NCBI GenBank assembly: GCA_023229435.1
Contig: JALNZF010000005.1
Span: forward strand, 1 to 64,000
Length of the DNA stretch: 64,000 nucleotides
Reading direction: 5' to 3'
DNA from: Nitrospirota bacterium
GTDB taxonomy: Bacteria > Nitrospirota > UBA9217
How positions within the stretch are numbered: the first letter of the stretch is position 1; every line of letters begins with the position of its first letter. The notes under the pieces were generated by a model, which did no database searches, was not told the DNA's origin, and was given only the letters and a program-made list of their open reading frames with translations. This document shows, piece after piece, positions 42,256-50,978 of this stretch. A program made the translations under genes and the position numbers.

Positions 42256-43518
42256 TCAGTTTTTTGCGACTATTCTGACTACCCCATAGGTTATATTGCC
42301 TGCTTTGTCCATGGCTTCAACAACGATGACGTTGACACCCTGCTGCAGCCTGAGGGTGTATTCAAACCTGCCCGCTTCATCAGTTCCCACATCCCTGCCT
42401 TCGATGATCACCCGGGCGCGGGGGTCGGTCGTTCCTTTGATCACGTAACGATCCGCCCGTACGACCCGGGGAATCGACTCAAACTGGAGGGCCGGGGCCT
42501 TCGTGATGCGCGCCATGCGTATTTGCCGCGTCTCGCACAGAGTCTTCTTCCTCAGGCCCACTTTCCAGAAATAGATGCCTTCCTTGAGATTTCCGTGGAC
42601 AAAGAAAGGCTCTGTTACCCATTCATCCGTGACCAGCGTGCTGAACTCCCTGTCTTTCGCCACGAGAATATGATACTCCCGTTCATCGGGAAACGGGAGC
42701 CAGGAAAATCTGACCCGGGGCGGAATGTCCCGATAATACATGACCTGCTCAGGCATCGGATCAATAAGCGTCACTTCACGGGGTAAGTCCCGGGCAACCG
42801 GGGGCGGCTCGTTCACGCTGACGGTCGTGGTCTGATTCCCCTTGACCAGGACAGATTGCCCCTGCGCGACGACTTCCGCGGTCCCCTTCAGGACCGTGAA
42901 GGTTGATGACTGGTCTTTGTTGATGGAGACCTTGAATTCCGCGCCGCTGAGGTCTTTCTCCCCCGCAGGAACGCGGATCACGGCGGATGGGGTCGAGATC
43001 TCCATCGTGCGCTGCTCCTTGCCGCTTTGCGACAGCTTGCCTCTAAGCTGCCCGTCGACCATGACGAGGAGGGACCTCTTCTTGTTTGTTCCCACATTTT
43101 TTTCATTCAGGCTTATTATGATGAGCGAGTTTTCGCCCATCTCAAGGTAATTATCTCCCGAATCTATCGTAAGGTGAACGGATGCGGCTTTGAACGTCTG
43201 GACCGCGTCCCGATCATACAAGTTCAGCCCAACGTGTGAGAATGTCCACACCATATCGTCCGAACGCTTGTTCTTGACCATATTGGTCAGCTTGCTTAAT
43301 ACGATCGGCTGCTCCAGGGTGTCGGCATCCCGGCCTGCTTGGCGTCTCGACGAAGCCGGGGACAAGCCCCCCCCTTTTTCCATCAATTCGCTGAAGCTGG
43401 TGCCGGTGGGAAATATGATATTGAGCGTTCCGAGGAAGATGCTGAAAAACAACAGCACCAGTCCGACGACCGCCACCAATTCCATCAACAGCCTTAAATT
43501 GTTCCTGACAAAACCCAT
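42256..43518 (-). CDS. FecR-like anchored periplasmic protein
   Basis: This 420-residue protein has one N-terminal transmembrane helix (LLMELVAVVGLVLLFFSIFLGTL) and no cleavable signal, so it is anchored with a periplasmic body. The middle region reads as a FecR domain (VHLTIDSGDNYLEMGENSLIII, STPSAVIRVPAGEKDLSGAEFKVSI). A fibronectin-like segment (FSWLPFPDEREYHILVAKDREFS) and a C-terminal bacterial Ig/glucodextranase-B-like repeat (YVIKGTTDPRARVIIEG...VVEAMDKAGN) follow. The same repeat type occurs in the giant outer-membrane protein encoded just upstream. It lies 7 nt after that gene and 11 nt before the kinase gene. Confidence 0.85.
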   Translation of the reverse strand: MGFVRNNLRLLMELVAVVGLVLLFFSIFLGTLNIIFPTGTSFSELMEKGGGLSPASSRRQAGRDADTLEQPIVLSKLTNMVKNKRSDDMVWTFSHVGLNLYDRDAVQTFKAASVHLTIDSGDNYLEMGENSLIIISLNEKNVGTNKKRSLLVMVDGQLRGKLSQSGKEQRTMEISTPSAVIRVPAGEKDLSGAEFKVSINKDQSSTFTVLKGTAEVVAQGQSVLVKGNQTTTVSVNEPPPVARDLPREVTLIDPMPEQVMYYRDIPPRVRFSWLPFPDEREYHILVAKDREFSTLVTDEWVTEPFFVHGNLKEGIYFWKVGLRKKTLCETRQIRMARITKAPALQFESIPRVVRADRYVIKGTTDPRARVIIEGRDVGTDEAGRFEYTLRLQQGVNVIVVEAMDKAGNITYGVVRIVAKN

Positions 43519-43525
43519 TGTTTTC

Positions 43526-46500
43526 TCAATAAAGGGACTGCAGCCTCACAAACCATCCATGCACCGAGTAATTATTGTCTGAAAATTCGTTGTCCGAGAA
43601 GTCCGTGAAATTATAACCCACCCCGAAGCGAAGGTATTTTACCATCTTCCAGGAAATTTCCGTTACAAATCCTTCCCGCTGGTCCTGGGCCTCTTTCTGC
43701 CACAGCACCCGGTATTCAATGCCGAGGTCGACCGGCTTCCAGAGGTGGAAATTTAGACGGTGAATAGAGAGATAGGTATGCGTGGTCATCGGGTCTCTGT
43801 CTTCGGTCTTTTCCGTCTTTATCCTGGCTGCTTCCTTCTCAACCCATTCCACGTACCGGGACAACTCGGCCGACCACTCCACGGAGAACACATCGGTCTT
43901 TGTCTTCACCTCTTGCGTCGGCGCCAGTGATGACGCATTCTGCTGGGACAAGCTCGTATACTTGGCAAGGGCGTTGAACCAATCGTGCGCGACCGGCCGA
44001 TAGGCCAATCCCGCGCAGGCTTCATCAAACCCGGCGATAATCGTATTGTTCCTGAGGTCCTTGGACAGGCTGTATCGATATTTCCCGATCACGGTGAGGT
44101 CCGTGTTCAGTTTATATTCAAGATTATTCACGGTGAGATACTGGACCATTTCATTCGTGCCGTAATCCCGCCTGATCTCGTTCCTGGTCGACACCTTTAA
44201 TCCGGTCTTGCTGGAATACAGGATGCCTGAGGCCAGGCTGTAGCGCTTCGTCCGGTCGGCATTCGAGTCAATGACCGATTGCTCCCCCGAAAGCATGAAC
44301 TTCAACCCGTTCCCGGCGTCCCAGTTCCTGAGTGCCCCGATAAGGGAAACATCGCGCGCGGCCCCGTCCGCGCGGTTCCACTGGTACTCGGAGTAGAGCT
44401 TGCTGGAGGGCCCGATCGGGGTTTCCCCGCCGACGATCGTGGACGTCGTGTTATTACCCGCCTGATCGTCCGCCAGACGCTCGGTCACGTAAAGACGGTT
44501 GTTATTCGCGTTATACACCATTCCAGCCTGCGCCGAGTCGCCGGCAGTGGCCTGTGTCTCGCTGACCTTGATGGTCAGCGATGGTACGATCTGGTAATCG
44601 ACGCCCGCGGTGGTCTGGTCATTTCGTGTCCCCGTGATGGTCTCCTGACGTTCGATGCTTGCCGTGAGCTTTTCAGTCACTTTGTACCGGTATCTTCCCG
44701 CGCCGTAGCTGGCATGGTTTCCGGGGTTCAAACCGTAGTCTGATGCAGCGGACTTATACTCGCCCTCCGCGGACCATTGCTTCTCATGGTGCTGCGCCTG
44801 GATCGTGTTCGTATCGAACGTGCTCGAGCCGGCGGTCGTGGTCAAAGAGGAGTTCTGCTTTTCGCTTTCAAACCGATATAGCAAGGTATCGGCCTCGGTC
44901 ATTCGCAGTTTGGCGTTAAATCCGAGTTTCTCGGTGCCTTCCTCAAAAGCGTTGCCGTTCGACATGAAACCGGGCTCCAGCTTCTTCAGGTATCCGCCCA
45001 GGAAAAGACGGTCGGGCCGGTCAACCCATTCGCCCACATCCGTTTCAACGGTCGTCTTCCATGCATGCCCCTGCCGGGCGCCCAGCGGGGTGATCTGCTG
45101 ATATGCCAACCCGCCGTCGTCGCTCGTAAACGTCCGGGAGGCGACCCCGATGCTCTCCGCGTATTCCATCGTTATCCGGGTGTTTTTCCCCAGCCTGATC
45201 TCTGAATCCACTCCCTTCAATTCATAGTTCGCGTCAAGCAGTTCATCTTTTACATACGACATGCCGACAGCAACGTGATCGCCGATCTGCTTTCGCACGC
45301 GTCCGCCATCCGCCTTCTTATCGAATGCCGCCAGCCGGGTTTCGTAGTCCACCCGGATGATGACGGGATTCCCCTGCGCCGCATTGAGGCTCACCAATGA
45401 GGACCCCTCGACACTCTGGAGGATCGGCCGGTTGAAGAGGACGCGGCCTTCCTCGTATTTTATCGTGTAATCGATGTTTTGCTTTTGCGGGACATTCTCC
45501 AGAGTAAGTCCCGTGGTCTTGTCCCGGATGATGAGGGAAATCTGCTCGCTCCCCTCGATAATGTCCTTATGGCTCAGATAATAGAGCGACCCGCCGGTGG
45601 CCCTCAATTCATCCTGGATATGCGCCTGTCGCACCTCGGCGCCGAACAGCATGACGGTGGTATCGGGCCGGCCGTATTGTGTGCGGGAAACGGACTGGTA
45701 TGCCACGCGGCCTCCATAGAGCGTGCGTCGATACGAAGCAAGTTCAGTGTCACCGAGGTTCAACGCATAATTGCCCACGATCACGTGCAATTCATCGCTG
45801 TCGATCGCAAGATACAGCTTGCCCTGGCTTTGGACATCATTTACCACGGTTCCGGAATCACCGTATACGGGATACAGTTTGTCCGGGTCGAGGTTGGTCA
45901 GCAGGCGGTCGTTTTCCGTGCTGTCAAGGTTGTTGAACATTTCACCGAACGTGTGGGTCCCCGTGTCAAAAGCGGAGGTAATGATATATTTCCCCTTGAT
46001 CGTGCCCTTGAGATAGTATGCGACCCGCCCTTCCGTATAATATTCCCTCTGTTTGTCCATTCCCGCTTCCTCGAGATTGCCCTTGCCGACGAGCTGGCCG
46101 ATTTTCCCGTCCGCAAAGGCAAGCAGGAATATCTTGTTGTCGGTCACCTCGAGTTCACGTGCAAGGGTCCCGACGTTCCCTTCAAGGTCAACGGACTTAA
46201 CGATAACCGTGCTCTTGCCAAGCGGGAGTTTCAGGGAGGTGGAGAATTGTCCTTCCGCGTCGGTTTTTACCCGCGCGCCGTTGATCTCAACGGTGTTGCC
46301 CGCGTCCGTTATGCCTGAAACGATCAACGTCTCGCTCGTCAACCGCGCTCCCGCGGGAGGAAATTTTACCGAGATGTTCGGTATGGGTTTCGAAACCATG
46401 ATCGGTTGCCCGTATTCATCAGCGTCTTTGACATCAATGATGAGCTCTGCCAGACGGGTTACTCCTTCCGCATTCCTGACGACCAGTCCGTAATTATTGC

Positions 46501-49462
46501 GCCCAACCTTGAGCTTGAGCTCGGCGGTAAAGCCGCCCTCGGCCGATACGGACAGCAGTTCTCCGTCAAGTTCGATCGTGTTGCCCGGCCCGGTTTTGCC
46601 GACCAGCCGGTACACCATCACTTTTTCCTTGTCAGAGGCGCTGAAGACACGATTGCCTTTCCCGGTCTTCCCAAAGGGCAGCTGTATTTCACCTTTCGGC
46701 TCAATAATTTCGAAGGACGGAACGGCCAGACTCGTTTTGATTGACCGGCCTCTGCTGTTCACCAGGCTGATGTCCAGTTTTTCCGATAGCGGTTCCTGCA
46801 GTGTCGCGGAAAATCTCCCCTGGGAGCCTACCCGTAATGATTCACCATTGATCGATATCGACGGTTCAGTGCGGTAGTAGTCCCTCAATTTGGAATTTTC
46901 GACCTCTTTGACCTCTCCCTGCACCTCGACACGCCTGTTTTGCTCTCTCCCTTCCTCCGTCTTGTTGCTCGCAATCGGTTTCGTTTTCCCATACCCTTGT
47001 ATATTGAAGCGGCCCGGTTCGAGTTTCTCTTCCTGGACCAGGTAATCAGCGGCGGCCTGTGCCCGTTTCCGGGAAAGCTCGCGGTTCAATTTATCCGTTC
47101 CTTTCGCATCAGAGTGTCCCTCAATAATGATCTTCTCATCAGGATACTCCCGGAAAACGATCGCCGCCTGCTTCAGTATTTCCTTTGCTTTCTCGTTCAG
47201 CGTCGTCGAGCCGGTCTTAAACGCCGAACCGGTCAGCCGCACAGAAATGATGGATACATTATTGACGCCAAAGGTCCGTCGTGTGCTGGCGGAACCCGTC
47301 CCGTCAAGATATTCTATCTCCATCTGGTACTGATAGACTTCTCCGCCCTGTATGATCTGTCCTTTCTCCGTCATGCCGTTCCACGTGATGGATGTCGGAG
47401 GCGCGCCACTCCCTTGAAGGGTCTTGACAACCTCATCGGAGAAATTGAAAATAGTCAGTGTCCATGTCTTCACTGCGTCAGGCGCCGCGACATCGGCAAG
47501 GAATTCAATGTCCCTCCCCAGTTTTTTCCCTTTTGTGGTTATGATGTCATCCAATCCTTCGACCTGCAGGTGGACCTCGCTGGAATGCAGAGGGAGTTTT
47601 TCTCCATTCATGAGCATGGTCAACGCTTCGGTGTTTCCGATAAGCTTCAGCGGTGACTTTTTCTCGGCGCTGGTCACTTCGACGCCCATCTCGGCCGGTT
47701 TTCCGATCTTCTCCACATCGTACGCGTACGTTACCCCGAAGTTGGCTTTCGCCAGAAGTCCCGGGGTGACGTCGACGACACGCGCTTCATCCGTTGTCGT
47801 GACGGCCCCATTGGGGAGGCCCTGCAGATTGATCTTGACGAGACGCTGTCCTGGTTTTATCGCCGGCAGATGATATCTGCCGTACTCATCGGTCAGGGCA
47901 TACGTGCCGTTGTCGAGGGCGACCATCACGGAGGAAATGCCCGGCTCATCCGGGTCCTGCCACCCGTTCTTGTTCTTGTCTTCAAAGACCTTGCCGATAA
48001 TGGTGCCGAGGTCGAACAGGGGGTCCAGGACGACCGTTACCGTGGCCTTGTCCGCGTTCGAAATAGAGCATGCATCGCAGACATCCTTTGCCTGCGCCGT
48101 ATTCACGTAATCCTTCGGCGTCGCCCCCGAGCCGATGACGAGTTGATAGCTGATCGTCATGTATCCGGCCTCGCCTTTATCGGCGCTGTGATTATTATTC
48201 GTATCAACAAGGGCGGGCACGGTCCCGATATCAAAGGTCACCGTGCGATTGCCGGCGGGGTCGGGCGTCCTGACGCCGTTGATAAGCGTGCTCCCTTTCA
48301 GATATTTGAAATTCGGCGGGACATGGTCGTCCACCTTGACCAGGATCACGTCCCGGGTGGTCTTGTTTTTCAGCTCAACCAGATAGGTCACCACCTCGCC
48401 GACGACGGCCTCTTTCTTATTGGCCGCTTTGATAAGTTCCAGGACATTCCCCTGGGTAAAAAATACCTGGGGCTTTGCTGAAAATACAATTGTGTCGGTT
48501 ACGTCCGTGGACGTTATCGTGGAAACCCCGGCCGTGTTCGATCTGACGGTCCCGGTTGCCGCGCCCGCTGAATCGGAAGGTGAAGCCGGCTGCGTAAAGA
48601 CATCGGCCCCTCTGTCGGATGACAGGCTTATTGTTTTCCAGCTGACCGGTTGATTCGCCGTATCACGCAAAAGGGTGGTGATGGTGCTGGCGGCTGTTCC
48701 ATCGGCAATGACGATTTGCGGGGTCGCGGTGACCGTTGTGTTGAGATCGCTGGGCAAAATAAGCAGCACGGTGACCGTTGTATTGTTGGCATTGGCCGCA
48801 TCGGCATCCGCATTTCCCGCAATGGCGGCCAGCGGTGCGTGTGCGGTGGAGGAGTTGTCCACCGTGGAGCTGAAAATAGTGTTTCCAGGTGCGCTCGGAG
48901 CGCTGGCTGTAAAATTGACCGTAATACGCTTGTTCACCGTGGTGGCAAGTACCGGGCCGGGCAGCCGGACGGTGAGCGTGCCACCGGACACACAGTATTG
49001 ATTGGGACCGGCGGGCGGACAGGATGCAGCCGGCGAGAAGGATGCCCCATTCACCGCCGCCTGCGTGACCGTCACCGCTGAATAACCTCCGGGGATGGCA
49101 ATGACCACCTGGTCCAGTCCGCCATCCCCGGCGTTGATGACCGGCAAAATCGAGTAGATGAATGCATTGCCGGTTGAGTTCGCGGCAATCATGTTGGGAG
49201 TGATCTCGGAGACAGCGGAGGTGACATCGTTGCCGACGCGGGTCAGTGTGACGGTCGCATTCGTGACAAGCAGGGAACTCCCCCCGACCGTGCCGGTCGC
49301 TGTGTTCTGGATTGCATGGGCCGTCATCCCAAAAGGAATTCCGCAAAGGACCAGGATCCAGAGCATTACCGCGAGAATCTTCAGGGCAGAATGGCGCGTT
49401 GCGCCGTTCAGCCGGGAAGACTTCTGCCTTGGAAATGCCCTCTGTATAAGAACCAGCACCAT
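43526..49462 (-). CDS. Giant outer-membrane protein: DUF11, SdrD-B, OmpA and barrel domains
   Basis: This 1978-residue protein has a long-n-region signal peptide (ILAVMLWILVLCGIPFGMTAHA). In order it has extracellular-type beta domains to ~330, DUF11 (~337-470), an SdrD-B-like domain (GKVFEDKNKNGWQDPDEPG, ~486), and an OmpA C-like domain (~740-850: EKIIIEGHSDAKGTDKLN, ARNxR-like EQNRRVEV). Ig/glucodextranase-like repeats follow (~860-1100). A C-terminal part of ~830 residues with amphipathic strands ending ..VHGWFVRLQSLY looks like an outer-membrane beta-barrel. An OmpA peptidoglycan-binding domain in the middle of a surface protein is unusual. It is second in the operon, 2 nt after the small DUF11 gene. 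Confidence 0.85.
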   Translation of the reverse strand: MVLVLIQRAFPRQKSSRLNGATRHSALKILAVMLWILVLCGIPFGMTAHAIQNTATGTVGGSSLLVTNATVTLTRVGNDVTSAVSEITPNMIAANSTGNAFIYSILPVINAGDGGLDQVVIAIPGGYSAVTVTQAAVNGASFSPAASCPPAGPNQYCVSGGTLTVRLPGPVLATTVNKRITVNFTASAPSAPGNTIFSSTVDNSSTAHAPLAAIAGNADADAANANNTTVTVLLILPSDLNTTVTATPQIVIADGTAASTITTLLRDTANQPVSWKTISLSSDRGADVFTQPASPSDSAGAATGTVRSNTAGVSTITSTDVTDTIVFSAKPQVFFTQGNVLELIKAANKKEAVVGEVVTYLVELKNKTTRDVILVKVDDHVPPNFKYLKGSTLINGVRTPDPAGNRTVTFDIGTVPALVDTNNNHSADKGEAGYMTISYQLVIGSGATPKDYVNTAQAKDVCDACSISNADKATVTVVLDPLFDLGTIIGKVFEDKNKNGWQDPDEPGISSVMVALDNGTYALTDEYGRYHLPAIKPGQRLVKINLQGLPNGAVTTTDEARVVDVTPGLLAKANFGVTYAYDVEKIGKPAEMGVEVTSAEKKSPLKLIGNTEALTMLMNGEKLPLHSSEVHLQVEGLDDIITTKGKKLGRDIEFLADVAAPDAVKTWTLTIFNFSDEVVKTLQGSGAPPTSITWNGMTEKGQIIQGGEVYQYQMEIEYLDGTGSASTRRTFGVNNVSIISVRLTGSAFKTGSTTLNEKAKEILKQAAIVFREYPDEKIIIEGHSDAKGTDKLNRELSRKRAQAAADYLVQEEKLEPGRFNIQGYGKTKPIASNKTEEGREQNRRVEVQGEVKEVENSKLRDYYRTEPSISINGESLRVGSQGRFSATLQEPLSEKLDISLVNSRGRSIKTSLAVPSFEIIEPKGEIQLPFGKTGKGNRVFSASDKEKVMVYRLVGKTGPGNTIELDGELLSVSAEGGFTAELKLKVGRNNYGLVVRNAEGVTRLAELIIDVKDADEYGQPIMVSKPIPNISVKFPPAGARLTSETLIVSGITDAGNTVEINGARVKTDAEGQFSTSLKLPLGKSTVIVKSVDLEGNVGTLARELEVTDNKIFLLAFADGKIGQLVGKGNLEEAGMDKQREYYTEGRVAYYLKGTIKGKYIITSAFDTGTHTFGEMFNNLDSTENDRLLTNLDPDKLYPVYGDSGTVVNDVQSQGKLYLAIDSDELHVIVGNYALNLGDTELASYRRTLYGGRVAYQSVSRTQYGRPDTTVMLFGAEVRQAHIQDELRATGGSLYYLSHKDIIEGSEQISLIIRDKTTGLTLENVPQKQNIDYTIKYEEGRVLFNRPILQSVEGSSLVSLNAAQGNPVIIRVDYETRLAAFDKKADGGRVRKQIGDHVAVGMSYVKDELLDANYELKGVDSEIRLGKNTRITMEYAESIGVASRTFTSDDGGLAYQQITPLGARQGHAWKTTVETDVGEWVDRPDRLFLGGYLKKLEPGFMSNGNAFEEGTEKLGFNAKLRMTEADTLLYRFESEKQNSSLTTTAGSSTFDTNTIQAQHHEKQWSAEGEYKSAASDYGLNPGNHASYGAGRYRYKVTEKLTASIERQETITGTRNDQTTAGVDYQIVPSLTIKVSETQATAGDSAQAGMVYNANNNRLYVTERLADDQAGNNTTSTIVGGETPIGPSSKLYSEYQWNRADGAARDVSLIGALRNWDAGNGLKFMLSGEQSVIDSNADRTKRYSLASGILYSSKTGLKVSTRNEIRRDYGTNEMVQYLTVNNLEYKLNTDLTVIGKYRYSLSKDLRNNTIIAGFDEACAGLAYRPVAHDWFNALAKYTSLSQQNASSLAPTQEVKTKTDVFSVEWSAELSRYVEWVEKEAARIKTEKTEDRDPMTTHTYLSIHRLNFHLWKPVDLGIEYRVLWQKEAQDQREGFVTEISWKMVKYLRFGVGYNFTDFSDNEFSDNNYSVHGWFVRLQSLY

Positions 49463-49464
49463 GA

Positions 49465-50067
49465 TCAGTTCACCGTGACCCTGAACCGGACAGCACGCAG
49501 GGTATTGCCGGAAATATTCAACGGCTGGTTCGCCTGAACTGCAACGGCGCCGACGGTCAACCGGTCCAATCCCGCCAAGCCGCCGCTGTCGGTTATCGAA
49601 GCACTATCATCGGGCGCGCCCACAGCATCGGATAATGAAGACCACACGCCTGCCCAGATCGCGGCGTCATTGGATCCCGTGGGGACAACGGCAGCCTCAA
49701 TACTATTGGGAACATAGGTGAATGCGGATTCGTCTAATTGGTCGGTAATTTGAATGTCATTGGCGGGAACAGCGGTGGCGTTATCGACAAAGAGAACAAA
49801 ATAGATCGTCTGGCCAGGCGCAACATAGGCGCCGGCTGCCAGAACCATACCTGCAAGGTCGCGGGCCTGTTTGACCAGTGCCAGTTGAACGCTGTTTACG
49901 GTCACCGGTCCGGAGGAACCGAGTGATACACTCCCGCCACCCGGATCAACTGCCGTATTCGAAGCCGGGAAAGCGACAAAAGGGCAACCGAGCATCAGAA
50001 CAATGATCATCATGCCCGCCGTAAAGCATTCAGCGAAAGCGCTCCTGTATTTACTTTGAAGATCCAT
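49465..50067 (-). CDS. Small secreted DUF11-like protein
   Basis: This 200-residue protein has a signal peptide (FTAGMMIIVLMLGCPFVAFPA) and one DUF11-like domain: VTVNSVQLALVKQARDLAG, GQTIYFVLFVDNATAVPANDIQITDQLDESAFTYVPNSIEA, ending LRAVRFRVTVN. The same domain closes the large secreted protein encoded divergently at 50979. It is the first gene of the minus-strand operon. An SD-like GAGGGGAG lies 12 nt upstream of the ATG. A role as a surface-structure component is inferred from its neighbours. Confidence 0.8.
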   Translation of the reverse strand: MDLQSKYRSAFAECFTAGMMIIVLMLGCPFVAFPASNTAVDPGGGSVSLGSSGPVTVNSVQLALVKQARDLAGMVLAAGAYVAPGQTIYFVLFVDNATAVPANDIQITDQLDESAFTYVPNSIEAAVVPTGSNDAAIWAGVWSSLSDAVGAPDDSASITDSGGLAGLDRLTVGAVAVQANQPLNISGNTLRAVRFRVTVN

Positions 50068-50211
50068 TCAACCAGGCGCTCCCCTCACGTTGCCCTTATG
50101 TAAGCGGCGGACTCAAACATGATTCGTCATGTCCTTTTGCGCCGCAAGCCTGAGAGCCGCAACGCGCTCATGGCCGTTTTTCATCAAATGACCGTTGCAC
50201 GGTCCCGAAGA

Positions 50212-50280
50212 CTAATTTTTTGTCGCCTGGAAATGAAAGGCAAACGTCGTGTTAGCGGCGACAGGCAAAACAGCGGCCAT
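50212..50280 (-). pseudogene. C-terminal remnant of a DUF11-type protein
   Basis: On the minus strand this reads MAAVLPVAANTTFAFHFQATKN and a stop. It matches the terminal strand of the large DUF11 protein (TINANKSFAMVFQARKK) in pattern. Upstream the frame runs into a palindromic repeat with no similarity. It probably marks an earlier DUF11 gene deleted from this spot. Confidence 0.45.
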
Positions 50281-50324
50281 GATCAGGCTCACCACGAACG
50301 GATAAATACGAATAAATACAATAC

Positions 50325-50382
50325 ACGCTCCGTTCGCCCTGAGCCCTGAGCTTGCCGAAGGGTCGAAGGGTAAACGGAGCGT
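50325..50382. repeat. Palindromic intergenic repeat (GTTCGCCCTGAG type)
   Basis: ACGCTCCGTTCGCCCT (50325-50340) and AGGGTAAACGGAGCGT (50367-50382) form a long imperfect stem. The loop CCCTGAGCTTGCCGAAGGG is itself palindromic, and TTTTT follows. This resembles a dispersed repeat I remember from many bacterial genomes, and it could double as a terminator. Confidence 0.6.
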
Positions 50383-50664
50383 TTTTCAACAGCCTGTTAA
50401 TCGCTCATCCGTTTTCCCGACCGTATTTGTTTCAAATCATAACATAAAATATGATAAAAGCCCACCTTTGAACGGGTCAGCTTGCATCATCGACAGCCGG
50501 TTCGACAGATCCTCTCCTGAAGCTCAGAATAGTGGCTTTGCGCGACCCGGTGGGACCTACCGCTTGAACTATCTGGTACAATGGAGAAGAGACAGGCGTT
50601 AATGTTCAAAGCCTCCATTTCTCCAGAAGGTTTTCGTCACCGGTTATTCCTGGATATAACGAGT

Positions 50665-50693
50665 TTGACAAACATCACAAAATTGCTTATATT
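50665..50693 (+). promoter_or_regulatory. Promoter of large secreted DUF11 gene
   Basis: TTGACA (50665-50670) and TATATT (50688-50693) are separated by 17 nt. Transcription would start near 50700, giving a leader of about 280 nt if the start is at 50979. Confidence 0.6.
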
Positions 50694-50978
50694 CGCACTG
50701 CGGATCAATGAATGATGATTTCCTTGAACAGAAATAGATCAATTGCGGCAGGAAGCTTGGGGAACTATCCAAATAGGATCCCTGAGAAAAAACGGGGCCG
50801 GTTGCGGCTCATGCGTATCCTCCATCTCTTGTCTCACCCGCTTCATTCCCTCGGCAGGCATCTTGACACAGACAAGATGCAGCGCCTGTTCCAACGCAAA
50901 GAACGTTACCACCTTGTTGCCAATCTTCCCGCCTGGCGCAGGCATGAGCGGCTGTCTTCAGGCTCGACTGACCGCGGT

